Assembly (NCBI RefSeq): GCF_003944795.1
Contig: NZ_RWBG01000001.1
Coordinates: 558,001-622,000, forward strand
DNA length: 64,000 nucleotides
Reading direction: 5' to 3'
Source of the DNA: Mangrovimonas spongiae
Lineage (GTDB): Bacteria > Bacteroidota > Bacteroidia > Flavobacteriales > Flavobacteriaceae
Shown here: positions 1 to 8,955 of the stretch, one piece after another
Layout of the letters: each line of letters opens with the position of its first letter
Numbering within the stretch: position 1 is the first letter of the stretch
Notes under the pieces: generated by a model
Seen by the model: only the letters and a program-made list of their open reading frames with translations
What the model was told of the DNA's origin: nothing
The model's database searches: none
Program-made: the position numbers and the translations under genes

Positions 1-1
1 T

Positions 2-922
2 TTAGCCACTTCATGCGTATCACCCAAAGTCTATAAAGATTTAGAGAGTAAGTATGCTACCTTAAAAAAAGAGAATAAAGCACTCGCCGAAGAAAATGAA
101 GGTTTGCTTAGTAAAGCCACAACAGCAGAAAACGAGTTGTCGCAACTTCAGCAAGCTTACGATGAAGCCATAGCAGAAAGAGACCAATATCAACAAGATT
201 ATAAAGCAGCAAAAACAAATTTAGATAACTTAAAGGCATCTTATGAAGCCTTGGAAAAAAACAGTTCGGCTTCCATTGCCAAAAACGCACAAAAAAACAG
301 AGAGCTTTTAGCACAATTAGAAGCTAAGGAAACTGCTTTAGCTGCCGAGAATGCTAGATTAGAAAAACTTAAGAGAGAATTAGAAGAACGCTCTAATCGT
401 GTAGCAGAACTTGAAAGTGTTATTGCAGCAAAAGACCAAGCCATGACAAAGTTGAAAGATGCTATTTCTTCGGCTTTAACCGATTTTGAAGGTAAAGGAC
501 TAACTGTAGAGCAACGCGATGGAAAAGTATATGTGTCTATGGAGAATAAACTCTTATTTCAATCAGGAAGTTGGGCTGTAGGTGGTAAAGGAACCCAAGC
601 CGTAAAGCAATTAGGAACTGTTTTGGCAGATAATCCAGATATTGCTATCCTTATTGAAGGGCATACCGATAATGTACCATATTCTGGACGTGGCCAATTA
701 ACCAGTAATTGGGATTTATCTACAAAAAGAGCCACAGCTATCGTTAATATATTAAGAGATAACCCAAATATTAATCCAAGTAATTTAACAGCAGCTGGTC
801 GAGGAGAGTTTGCACCTATCGCAAGTAATGAAACCTCAGAAGGGCGAGCAAAAAATAGACGAATAGAAGTTATTTTAACACCAAAACTAGATGAGGTGTC
901 AAAACTGCTAAACGATATTTAG
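2..922 (+). CDS. OmpA family lipoprotein, 5' end cut by the window
   Basis: The frame is open to the first bases of the window, so the true start lies upstream. The first visible residues, LATSCVSPKVYKDLE, look like the end of a lipoprotein signal with the acylated Cys in ATSC. A long Ala/Glu/Lys-rich coiled coil follows (about the first 150 residues), then a C-terminal OmpA/MotB peptidoglycan-binding domain with GHTDNVPY, the NWDLSTKRA Asp/Arg pair and a KNRRIEV ending. Such proteins anchor the outer membrane or a complex to peptidoglycan. A TTG at 104 is only an internal codon. A hairpin terminator follows directly. The specific role is unknown. Confidence 0.85.
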   Translation, partial: LATSCVSPKVYKDLESKYATLKKENKALAEENEGLLSKATTAENELSQLQQAYDEAIAERDQYQQDYKAAKTNLDNLKASYEALEKNSSASIAKNAQKNRELLAQLEAKETALAAENARLEKLKRELEERSNRVAELESVIAAKDQAMTKLKDAISSALTDFEGKGLTVEQRDGKVYVSMENKLLFQSGSWAVGGKGTQAVKQLGTVLADNPDIAILIEGHTDNVPYSGRGQLTSNWDLSTKRATAIVNILRDNPNINPSNLTAAGRGEFAPIASNETSEGRAKNRRIEVILTPKLDEVSKLLNDI

Positions 923-942
923 TAAAAAGTAATTAACAAATA

Positions 943-967
943 GGCGCATCGTAAGATGCGTCTTTTT
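943..967 (+). terminator. Rho-independent terminator after the OmpA lipoprotein
   Basis: The arms GCGCATC and GATGCGT form a 7-bp stem with a 4-base GTAA loop, followed by a run of six T. It sits between the OmpA-type gene and the aldo/keto reductase, so the reductase, which starts only 13 bases later, must rely on read-through or on a promoter in this short gap. Confidence 0.8.
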
Positions 968-979
968 TATTAAAACAAA

Positions 980-2017
980 ATGAAATATACCACACTACCT
1001 AATACCAATATAAAAGTTAGTAAAATTTGTTTAGGAACCATGACTTGGGGTAACCAAAATACCCAAGAAGAAGGTTTTAAACAAATGAATTTTGCCTTAG
1101 AAAAAGGCGTCAATTTTTTTGATACTGCCGAACTCTATCCTGTGCCAGCTTGTGCCGAAACATATGCCGAAACCGAACGTATTATTGGTAATTGGTTTCA
1201 AAAAACAAAAAATAGAGATAAGGTTGTACTTGCAACAAAAATAGCGGGGAATGGCGATTATACAGCGCATATAAGAACCAATGGGTTTTCCAAAGAAGCT
1301 TTAAACAATGCTGTAGATAACAGTTTAAAAAGACTGAAAACAGATTATATCGATTTATACCAACTACATTGGCCAGAACGCGATACCAATACGTTTGGCA
1401 CACGTGATTTTAAATATAATCCTAATGATAAGTGGGAAGATAATTTTCAAGAGGTTCTTCAATCGCTTCAAGAGATAGTAACATCTGGAAAAGTTAGGCA
1501 GATAGGAATATCAAATGAAAAAGCTTGGGGAACCATGCGCTATTTAGAAGAAGCCAAACAACATAATCTGCCAAGAGTAATCACGATTCAAAATCCGTAT
1601 TCGCTTTTAAATAGAACTTTTGAGGGCGATTTAGCAGAAGTTTCCATGAGAGAAAATGTAGGCTTGTTAGCCTATTCCCCAATGGGATTTGGCGTACTTT
1701 CAGGAAAGTATATTAAAGGATTAGATAGCGAAAACTCACGATTAAATCAATTTTCAAGATATACAAGGTATAGTAGTAAGATGGCAACCTTAGCAACTAA
1801 AAAGTATATGGCAATTTCAGAAAAATACGGATTGTCTATGGCAAAAATGGCATTAGCTTTTGTAAATCAGCAATCATTTATAACCTCTAATATTATAGGG
1901 GCTACAAATATCAATCAGTTAGAAGAGAACATTAATAGCATCCATATTTCGCTAGATTCTGAAATCCTACATGAGATTAACGAGGTTCATGCCGAAATAC
2001 CTAATCCAGCACCATGA
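980..2017 (+). CDS. NADP(H)-dependent aldo/keto reductase, Tas/YghZ-like
   Basis: A 345-residue TIM-barrel oxidoreductase that would reduce carbonyl compounds with NAD(P)H in the cytoplasm. The N-terminus LGTMTWGNQNTQEEG and the segment FFDTAELYPVP match the Tas subgroup. The family tetrad is visible: Asp and Tyr in DTAELY, Lys in VLATKIAG and His in YQLHWPERD. The cofactor phosphate-binding end contains NIIGATNINQLEEN. The length is normal for the family. The gene stands alone between a terminator and the long leader of the next operon. The physiological substrate cannot be read from the sequence. Confidence 0.88.
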   Translation: MKYTTLPNTNIKVSKICLGTMTWGNQNTQEEGFKQMNFALEKGVNFFDTAELYPVPACAETYAETERIIGNWFQKTKNRDKVVLATKIAGNGDYTAHIRTNGFSKEALNNAVDNSLKRLKTDYIDLYQLHWPERDTNTFGTRDFKYNPNDKWEDNFQEVLQSLQEIVTSGKVRQIGISNEKAWGTMRYLEEAKQHNLPRVITIQNPYSLLNRTFEGDLAEVSMRENVGLLAYSPMGFGVLSGKYIKGLDSENSRLNQFSRYTRYSSKMATLATKKYMAISEKYGLSMAKMALAFVNQQSFITSNIIGATNINQLEENINSIHISLDSEILHEINEVHAEIPNPAP

Positions 2018-2236
2018 TACTTTTAAAGGAATAGTCATTTTGTCGAAGAAAAAAGCTTTTTATCTATTAAGTATATGTTAACTTATTCTTGCGATAGTTT
2101 TTTTCTAATTTTAAGGATTAAAAATTTTGTAGGATTATTTTTAAAATGCCTATCAAAATGATAAGTACGTAATGTTTTTATTGATAATTTACTGTCAATA
2201 AATGAAAAAGATTAATAACTAACTATTTAACAACAC

Positions 2237-5200
2237 ATGAAAAAAATTACACTCTCTATCTTGTTTGGGTTTATAGCTTTCTTTGGTTATTCTCAAATAG
2301 GATTAGTGGAAAACTTCGATGGTCAAGCTGGGTTGCCTCCCGGATGGACAACAGATTCTTACAATTGGACAGTTTCTGAAGTATGTAACGTTATTTCTTT
2401 GCGAGGTAACTTAAATGATACTAATACTACAGATCAATTAACATCACCAAATGTTGCAGGGCAATCAAATGGTACAGATGTTAATATTAGTTTCGATTAT
2501 AAAGTCGTAGACTGGTCTGCAGGAACACAAGCTACGCCGCCAGGTTGGGGGCAGATGGATGTTCAATACTCAACAGATGATGGAGGGAATTGGATTACAC
2601 TTGTCACTATAGATGATGGTAATCATACAACATCAAATACATGTGCGACATTTAATACGGTGTTGCCAGCTGCAGATATACCAACAGGCTCAGATTTTAA
2701 ACTTAGGTTTGCTAATACCTGGGGTGCTGGAGATTATTATTTTTATATAGATAATGTTGTAGCTAATCAAGTTGTTGCAGATCCACCTTCTTGCGTTACC
2801 ATGACAACACCTACAAATGGAGAAACGTCAGTTAGTATCAATACAACACTGTCTTGGAGTAGTGCTTCAGGGTTACCAAATGGATATGTGTTATCTGTAG
2901 GTACAACGCCTGGAGGAACTGAAATAATAGATAACGAAGATGTTGGTTTATCTACATTTTATAATACGTTACCAGTATTAGATTATTCAACAACATATTA
3001 TGTGAGTATAATACCTTACAATGATAATGGTCCTGCTGTTGATTGTGAAGAACAAACTTTTACAACAGGAGCAGATCCAAATGCACCTGTAGATTGTGCC
3101 TCAGGAACACCAATAAATGTAGTACATTGTTATACTAACGGAGATACAACTACATGGAACTTCCAAAGTTCTAGTGGAGCGCCATTAAATGTGTTCTTTA
3201 ATTCAGGAGGAATTGAGTCTTGCTGTGATGAGATTTTTATTTATGATGGAACAGATAATACAGGAACATTATTGTACGGTGGTAATAATGGAGGAGATTT
3301 AGCAGGATTGTCAATTAATTCAACTGGAGATTCTATTTTTATTGAAATCGATGCAGATAGTAGTGTTAGTTGCGATTCTGGAAGTACATGTTGTACAACA
3401 CCTTGGAACTTTGATGTGTCTTGTATAGATGAAACTGCCGTGCCAAACTGTAATGCTTCACTATTAAGCCCTACAAATGGAGAAACAGATGTTAACGAAA
3501 ACTCAGATATTACGTGGAGTGCCGCTTCTGTAATAGTTACAGGCTATACACTTTCTATAGGAACCACTCCTGGAGGAACAGATGTAGTTAACAACTTAGA
3601 TGTTGGAAATGTATTAACATACGATCCAGGAACATTAGCTTACGAAACAACCTATTACGTGACTATTGTACCTTATAACGATAACGGACCTGCTGTAAAT
3701 TGTGCAGAATATAGTTTCACAACTAGAAACGATCCTAACCAAATTGTAGATTGTTCTACTAATGAGGTTATAAATACGGTTCACTGTTACGATAGTAATG
3801 AAGATGAAGGGGTAATTGCTTTTAGTTTTGCTAGTAGTGATGGAGCACCCTTATCATTAACGTTTAACTCAGGAACTGTTGAGAACAACTTTGATGAGTT
3901 ATATATTATAGATTCTGATGGAACAAACTTAAATGCTGCAACACCTTATGGAAATGGTGGGGATTTAACAGGACTTACTTATGTGTCTACAGGCAATTCA
4001 ATTACAGTATATGTTGATTCTGATGGTTCTGTAAGCTGTCAAAGTGGTTCACAAACTCAATGGGATTTCGATGTAACTTGTGTTGATACCTCTGCACTAC
4101 CAAATTGTGATGCTGTATTAACAGCACCAGCAGATGGAGCTACAGGAATTAATGAAAACGATGATTTAAACTGGAGTCAAGCAACGGTATTCGTTACAGG
4201 TTATACGCTTTCTGTTGGAACAACTCCAGGAGGAACAGATGTAATTGATAATTTAGATGTAGGAAACGTATTAACATACGACCCTGGAACTTTAGCTTAC
4301 GAAACAACTTATTATGTAACTATAGTGCCTTATAACGATAATGGTAATGCTACCGATTGTACAGAATATAGCTTTACAACAAGAGCAGACCCTAATCAGA
4401 TTGTTGATTGCTCTACTAATGAGGTTATTAATACAGTTCACTGTTATGATAGTAATGAAAACGAAGGTGTAATTGCTTATAGCTTTGCTAGTAGCGATGG
4501 TGCCCCTTTATTCTTGATTTTTAACTCAGGAACTGTTGAGAACAACTTTGATGAATTATATATTATAGATTCTGATGGAACAAATTTAAATGCCGCAACA
4601 CCTTATGGGAATGGCGGAGATTTAGCAGGACTTTCCTTTACATCCACAGGGAGTTCAATTACAGTATATGTTGAATCTGATGGTTCTGTAAGCTGCCAAA
4701 GTGGTTCACAAACTCAATGGGATTTTGATGTAACTTGTGTTGATACTTCTGCGGTTCCAAACTGTGATGCAGCTTTGACATCTCCAGTAGATGGATCTAT
4801 AGATAATGATGAAAATGCTGATATCAACTGGGATGTTGCAACAGTATTCGTTACAGGTTATACGCTTTCTGTTGGAACAACTCCAGGAGGAACAGATGTA
4901 GTTGATAACTTAGATGTAGGAAACGTATTAACATACGATCCAGGAACACTAGAGTACGATACAACCTATTATGTAACTATAGTACCTTATAACGATAACG
5001 GTAATGCTGCCGATTGTACAGAATATAGCTTTACCACAAGACCAGATCCTAATCAAGTAATTGACTGTGAGGCCGGTCAGGTGTTCAATACAACATATTG
5101 TTATACTAATAATGATCCTATGGAATTTTATTTTGCGAGTTCAAGTGGCTATCCATTAAGCTTAGAATTTAACGCAGGTGAAATAGAAGAAACTTGGGAT

Positions 5201-7996
5201 GAGATCATTATTTTAGATTCAGATGGTAGTGTTTTATACCAAGGAGATAATGGCGGAGATTTAACAGGTCTGTCATTTACTAGTTCAGGAGACACACTAA
5301 CGATTCAAATAGATTCAGATGGTTTTGGTAGTTGCTCAAGTAGTGGTTACATTCCATGGGATTTCGACGTTTGGTGTCAAACGTGTATTACACAAGACGT
5401 TAGTTTTAATATTATAAATGGTGATTGTGTTACAGATCCTGATAACCCTGTTTTTGAGGTTGCTGTCGATATTTCCGATATGGGAGATGCAACTTCAATT
5501 ACAGTTTCAGATGATCAAGGTGGTACACCACAAGTTGCAACTGAAGTTGGTATATTAACTTTTGGACCTTATCCAGCAACTACTAATGTTGTTATAACTG
5601 CAGAAAACACTAACGATTCAAACTGTATCGTAGAAAGTAATCCATTATCGTTCTTGTGCCCACCACCACCAAATCCATGTTCTATTGCTTATGCTGGTGA
5701 AGATCAAGTAGTAGATTGTGAAAACCCAGAAGCAACACTTTCTGCAAACTTCCATTTATATGGTCAGGATACGGAAAATTATGAAATAAATGCTATAGAT
5801 ACATGCCCTTCACCACCAGTTGATGGTGCTACACCAACAAGTGTAGATAGTGATGATGTATGGTCAGAAGTTATTGACCTTGGATTTGAATTCTGTTTCT
5901 ATGGTGGGGTTTACGACCAAGTTATAATAGGATCTAATGGTGTAATTAGTTTTGAAACGCAATTTGCAGAAACAGGAAATGGTTGGGCTTTTGATCCAGG
6001 AGACACCTTGCCTAATAATGATAATGCGTCTATAACAGAAGGTAATATTTTTGGAGTAGGTCATGATATCGACCCTAGCGTATGTGGTAGTATTGATTAT
6101 GTTGTATTAGGATCAGCACCTTACAGACAATTCGTAGTTAACTTTAATTCAGTTTGTCATTTTAGTTGTAATGATATACAATCAACTAGCCAGATTGTGT
6201 TACATGAGTCTTCTAATAATATCGATATTCATATTATTGAAAAACCAACTTGTCCAGGGTGGAACGATGGAGGTTTAGCTGTTGTTGGTTTACAAAGTAT
6301 AGACGATACGCAAGCAACAACACCTCCTGGACGTAACATGGGGATTTGGGATGTAACAGAACCAGAATCATGGAGATTCTCACCTTCTGGAACACCTAAC
6401 TATACCTTAAACTGGTTAGATGAAGATGGAAACTCTGTAGGAAATACAGAAACAGTAACAGTATCACCAGGTGAAACAGAAAACTATACGTTCGAAGTAA
6501 CTTACGATTTATGTACTGGTGGTCAAGCAACAGTTTCTGATGAAGTCCTTGTTGAATATATTGGAGGCGATGGTTTTGATGCATCGTTTACTATGGAACC
6601 AACATGCGATGGAGGAATAGCAACTCTTTCTAGTACAGCTGATACAGGAGGGACATTTGAATTAGACCCTGCACCAACAGATACTGCAGTTATCGATCCT
6701 GCAACAGGAGAAGTAACTGGTGGTACACCAGGAGAAACCTATACCGTTCAATATACAACTTTAGGAAACTGTCCTGCTATCGAAACGCAAACAGTTACTG
6801 TATTAGGTGCAGGAGATGCATCATTTACTATGGAGCCAACATGTGATGGTGCTACAGCAACTATTACAGGAGATACAGGTGGAACATTTGCCTTTAACCC
6901 AGCACCAACTGATGATGCAGTTATTAATCCAAATACAGGTGAGATAACAGGGGGTAACACAGGAACAACGTATACTGTGGAGTATACTTCACCAGGAGAT
7001 TGTCCAGCAGTTTTAACACAAACAGTAACTACATTATCTGGAGGTGACCCAACGATTACTGTTGCACCAACATGTGATGGTGGAACTGTTACCATTGTTG
7101 GAGATACAGGTGGAACATTTGCTTTTAATCCAATGCCGAATGATGGAGCCACTATTAATCCAGCAACAGGAGAAGTTACTAACGGTACACCAGGAGCAAC
7201 TTATACGATTGAATATACTGTTACAGTAGGTTGTACAGTTGTAGGGACACAATCTTTAACAGTGCTACCTGCAGAAGATGCTACATTTACTATGGAACCA
7301 ACCTGTGACGGCGCAACAGCAACAATAACAGGCGACATGGGCGGCACATTTGCATTTAATCCAATGCCAAATGATGACGCATTAATAGACCCACAAACAG
7401 GAGAGATAACAGGCGGTACACCAGATATGAGTTATACAGTAGAGTATACGACTTCTGGTACATGTTGGGCGACATCAACAGTAACAGTTACTACATTATC
7501 TAGTGACGATCCTTATTTTGAGATGGAGCCAACAGTTTGTGGTGCACAAGTAGTATCCGGAAGTGTGATGACATCAGGAGGAACTTTCAGTTTTGACACG
7601 CCACCGTCTGATGACGCTGAGATTAACTCTAACACTGGAGAGATAACAGGCGGCACCATTGGAACCACTTATTCTGTTCTTTATACAACAGCAGGCGAGT
7701 GTCCAGAATCAATGGTAGTTGATGTTACTGTAGAAGTATGTACTATTCCTCAATTAATAACACCAAATAATGATGGTAGTAATGATGTATTTGATTTAGA
7801 TGGGTTTAATGTGAGTAGTTTAGAGATCTTTAATAGGTATGGTGTTAAAGTTTATAGTAAACAAAACTATACAGATGAGTTTGGAGGTATTTCAGATGAT
7901 GGCGAAGAATTGCCTACAGGAACCTATTACTATGTAATGAAGTATCAAGGCGATCAAGTTAAAACGGCTTGGTTATACATCAATAGACAGAAGTAA
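2237..7996 (+). CDS. Giant multidomain secreted protein with T9SS type B sorting domain
   Basis: A 1919-residue protein with a Sec signal peptide (MKKITLSILFGFIAFFGYSQ). Visible order: an N-terminal jelly-roll/MAM-like domain (about 20-180); four tandem 219-residue units (about 184-1053), each a fibronectin-III-like module (TTYYVTIVPYNDNG) plus a CUB-like module (FDELYIIDSDGT); a nidogen-like region (about 1170-1395, VIIGSNGVISFETQF); five repeats of about 77 residues (1448-1834, FTMEPTCDGATATITGD); and a C-terminal gliding-motility-type CTD (about 1835-1919, ITPNNDGSNDVFDL, SLEIFNRYGVKVYS, LPTGTYYYVM). The CTD marks a type B substrate of the type IX system, so the protein is exported across the outer membrane and probably kept on the surface as an adhesin. 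It leads an operon with a PorP/SprF-like and a PorE-like gene, with gaps of 26 and 21 bases. The ligand is unknown. Confidence 0.9.
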   Translation: MKKITLSILFGFIAFFGYSQIGLVENFDGQAGLPPGWTTDSYNWTVSEVCNVISLRGNLNDTNTTDQLTSPNVAGQSNGTDVNISFDYKVVDWSAGTQATPPGWGQMDVQYSTDDGGNWITLVTIDDGNHTTSNTCATFNTVLPAADIPTGSDFKLRFANTWGAGDYYFYIDNVVANQVVADPPSCVTMTTPTNGETSVSINTTLSWSSASGLPNGYVLSVGTTPGGTEIIDNEDVGLSTFYNTLPVLDYSTTYYVSIIPYNDNGPAVDCEEQTFTTGADPNAPVDCASGTPINVVHCYTNGDTTTWNFQSSSGAPLNVFFNSGGIESCCDEIFIYDGTDNTGTLLYGGNNGGDLAGLSINSTGDSIFIEIDADSSVSCDSGSTCCTTPWNFDVSCIDETAVPNCNASLLSPTNGETDVNENSDITWSAASVIVTGYTLSIGTTPGGTDVVNNLDVGNVLTYDPGTLAYETTYYVTIVPYNDNGPAVNCAEYSFTTRNDPNQIVDCSTNEVINTVHCYDSNEDEGVIAFSFASSDGAPLSLTFNSGTVENNFDELYIIDSDGTNLNAATPYGNGGDLTGLTYVSTGNSITVYVDSDGSVSCQSGSQTQWDFDVTCVDTSALPNCDAVLTAPADGATGINENDDLNWSQATVFVTGYTLSVGTTPGGTDVIDNLDVGNVLTYDPGTLAYETTYYVTIVPYNDNGNATDCTEYSFTTRADPNQIVDCSTNEVINTVHCYDSNENEGVIAYSFASSDGAPLFLIFNSGTVENNFDELYIIDSDGTNLNAATPYGNGGDLAGLSFTSTGSSITVYVESDGSVSCQSGSQTQWDFDVTCVDTSAVPNCDAALTSPVDGSIDNDENADINWDVATVFVTGYTLSVGTTPGGTDVVDNLDVGNVLTYDPGTLEYDTTYYVTIVPYNDNGNAADCTEYSFTTRPDPNQVIDCEAGQVFNTTYCYTNNDPMEFYFASSSGYPLSLEFNAGEIEETWDEIIILDSDGSVLYQGDNGGDLTGLSFTSSGDTLTIQIDSDGFGSCSSSGYIPWDFDVWCQTCITQDVSFNIINGDCVTDPDNPVFEVAVDISDMGDATSITVSDDQGGTPQVATEVGILTFGPYPATTNVVITAENTNDSNCIVESNPLSFLCPPPPNPCSIAYAGEDQVVDCENPEATLSANFHLYGQDTENYEINAIDTCPSPPVDGATPTSVDSDDVWSEVIDLGFEFCFYGGVYDQVIIGSNGVISFETQFAETGNGWAFDPGDTLPNNDNASITEGNIFGVGHDIDPSVCGSIDYVVLGSAPYRQFVVNFNSVCHFSCNDIQSTSQIVLHESSNNIDIHIIEKPTCPGWNDGGLAVVGLQSIDDTQATTPPGRNMGIWDVTEPESWRFSPSGTPNYTLNWLDEDGNSVGNTETVTVSPGETENYTFEVTYDLCTGGQATVSDEVLVEYIGGDGFDASFTMEPTCDGGIATLSSTADTGGTFELDPAPTDTAVIDPATGEVTGGTPGETYTVQYTTLGNCPAIETQTVTVLGAGDASFTMEPTCDGATATITGDTGGTFAFNPAPTDDAVINPNTGEITGGNTGTTYTVEYTSPGDCPAVLTQTVTTLSGGDPTITVAPTCDGGTVTIVGDTGGTFAFNPMPNDGATINPATGEVTNGTPGATYTIEYTVTVGCTVVGTQSLTVLPAEDATFTMEPTCDGATATITGDMGGTFAFNPMPNDDALIDPQTGEITGGTPDMSYTVEYTTSGTCWATSTVTVTTLSSDDPYFEMEPTVCGAQVVSGSVMTSGGTFSFDTPPSDDAEINSNTGEITGGTIGTTYSVLYTTAGECPESMVVDVTVEVCTIPQLITPNNDGSNDVFDLDGFNVSSLEIFNRYGVKVYSKQNYTDEFGGISDDGEELPTGTYYYVMKYQGDQVKTAWLYINRQK
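2786..5400 (+). repeat. Four tandem 657-bp coding repeats (Fn3-like + CUB-like)
   Basis: Equivalent points of the unit, codons for Pro-x-Cys or Pro-Asn-Cys, fall at 2786, 3443, 4100 and 4757, exactly 657 bases (219 codons) apart. Units 2 and 3 are the closest at DNA level; units 1 and 4 have diverged, especially in the CUB half. The constant period shows in-frame tandem duplication inside the gene. Confidence 0.85.
6578..7739 (+). repeat. Five tandem repeats of about 231 bp in the same gene
   Basis: Equivalent codons before FTMEPTCDG-like motifs fall at 6578, 6815, 7046, 7277 and 7508: one spacing of 237 and three of 231 bases. Each encodes a 77-79 residue module with a conserved Cys pair, GGTFAFNP and TGEITGGT. 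They form the stalk just before the C-terminal sorting domain. Confidence 0.85.
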
Positions 7997-8022
7997 ACCA
8001 CTAAATCAACTAAAATATTATA

Positions 8023-8934
8023 ATGAAAAAACTATATATAATAATCGTAACAGTTTTGCTTGCATGGCAAGTGCAAGCACAGCAAGACCCACAATATACG
8101 CAGTATATGTATAACATGAATGTCATCAACCCGGCCTATGCAGGATCAGTTGAAGATGCTATATCTATAGGCGCGTTATATAGAAGCCAATGGGTTGGTT
8201 TAGAAGGTGCCCCCAAGACAGGAACATTTTCTATTCACTCGCCGGTAGGTAGACGAGTTGGTTTAGGACTTTCTTTTATAAGTGACGAGATAGGTCCAGT
8301 AAATGAAAACAATGTGTATGCAGATTTCTCATACACATTGCCACTTGGTGGAGATCATAAATTAGCCTTTGGTGTTAAAGCCGGAGCTACCTTTCACGAC
8401 ATTGGTTTAGGTAACTTAGATGTTATTGAGGAGAATGATCCTTTAAGAGAAAATATTAACGAAGTAACGCCAAACATAGGAGCTGGATTGTACTTATATC
8501 AACCTAATAGATATTACGTGTCTTTATCTATGCCGAATATGTTGAATTCGGTACATTTAGATACTAATGGAACAAAAATAGGCTCAGAAGTACAACACTT
8601 TTTTGCAGCAGCAGGTTATGTGTTTGGTTTGTCTGACAACTTTAAGTTAAAACCACATGCGTTTCTTAAAGCGGCTGTAGATGCACCAGTGAGTTTTGAT
8701 GTTAATGCCAACTTATTTATGTACGATTTGGTAGAATTAGGAGTTGGTTACCGTTTAGAAGATTCGTTTAGTGGAATGATTAATTTCTTAATCACACCAA
8801 ACCTAAGAATAGGTTATGCGTATGATAGTATTCAATCAGATTTAGACATTGAAACCTCATCATCTCATGAAATTTTTATCAATTTTGATATTAATTTAAC
8901 GAAGAAAGTATCGCGTTCACCACGTTACTTCTAA
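8023..8934 (+). CDS. PorP/SprF family type IX secretion membrane protein
   Basis: A 303-residue outer-membrane beta-barrel protein with signal peptide MKKLYIIIVTVLLAWQVQAQ. The mature N-terminus QDPQYTQYMYNMNVINPAYAGS is the hallmark of the PorP/SprF family, followed by YRSQWVGLEGAP and alternating beta strands ending in a strand-like C-terminus. Family members attach type B CTD proteins to, or help them through, the type IX apparatus, and paralogues are commonly encoded next to their substrate. Its place 26 bases behind the giant type B protein fits a dedicated partner. This is probably a paralogue rather than the core porP, whose usual neighbours (porK, L, M, N) are absent. Confidence 0.9.
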   Translation: MKKLYIIIVTVLLAWQVQAQQDPQYTQYMYNMNVINPAYAGSVEDAISIGALYRSQWVGLEGAPKTGTFSIHSPVGRRVGLGLSFISDEIGPVNENNVYADFSYTLPLGGDHKLAFGVKAGATFHDIGLGNLDVIEENDPLRENINEVTPNIGAGLYLYQPNRYYVSLSMPNMLNSVHLDTNGTKIGSEVQHFFAAAGYVFGLSDNFKLKPHAFLKAAVDAPVSFDVNANLFMYDLVELGVGYRLEDSFSGMINFLITPNLRIGYAYDSIQSDLDIETSSSHEIFINFDINLTKKVSRSPRYF

Positions 8935-8955
8935 TAACTACTTAAGCTAAACATT

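Noticed and set aside
104-106. TTG at 104 as the start of the first OmpA-type gene
   Set aside because: The frame is open upstream to the window edge and shows a lipoprotein signal end before this codon, so the gene begins outside the window.
2786-5400. Direct repeats considered as a CRISPR array or integron-like array
   Set aside because: The units are 657 bases, coding and in frame; there are no short repeats with unique spacers and no cas genes.
6748-7152. Open frame on the minus strand inside the giant T9SS protein gene
   Set aside because: It arises from the repetitive Thr/Gly-rich codons of the real gene and has a low-complexity translation.
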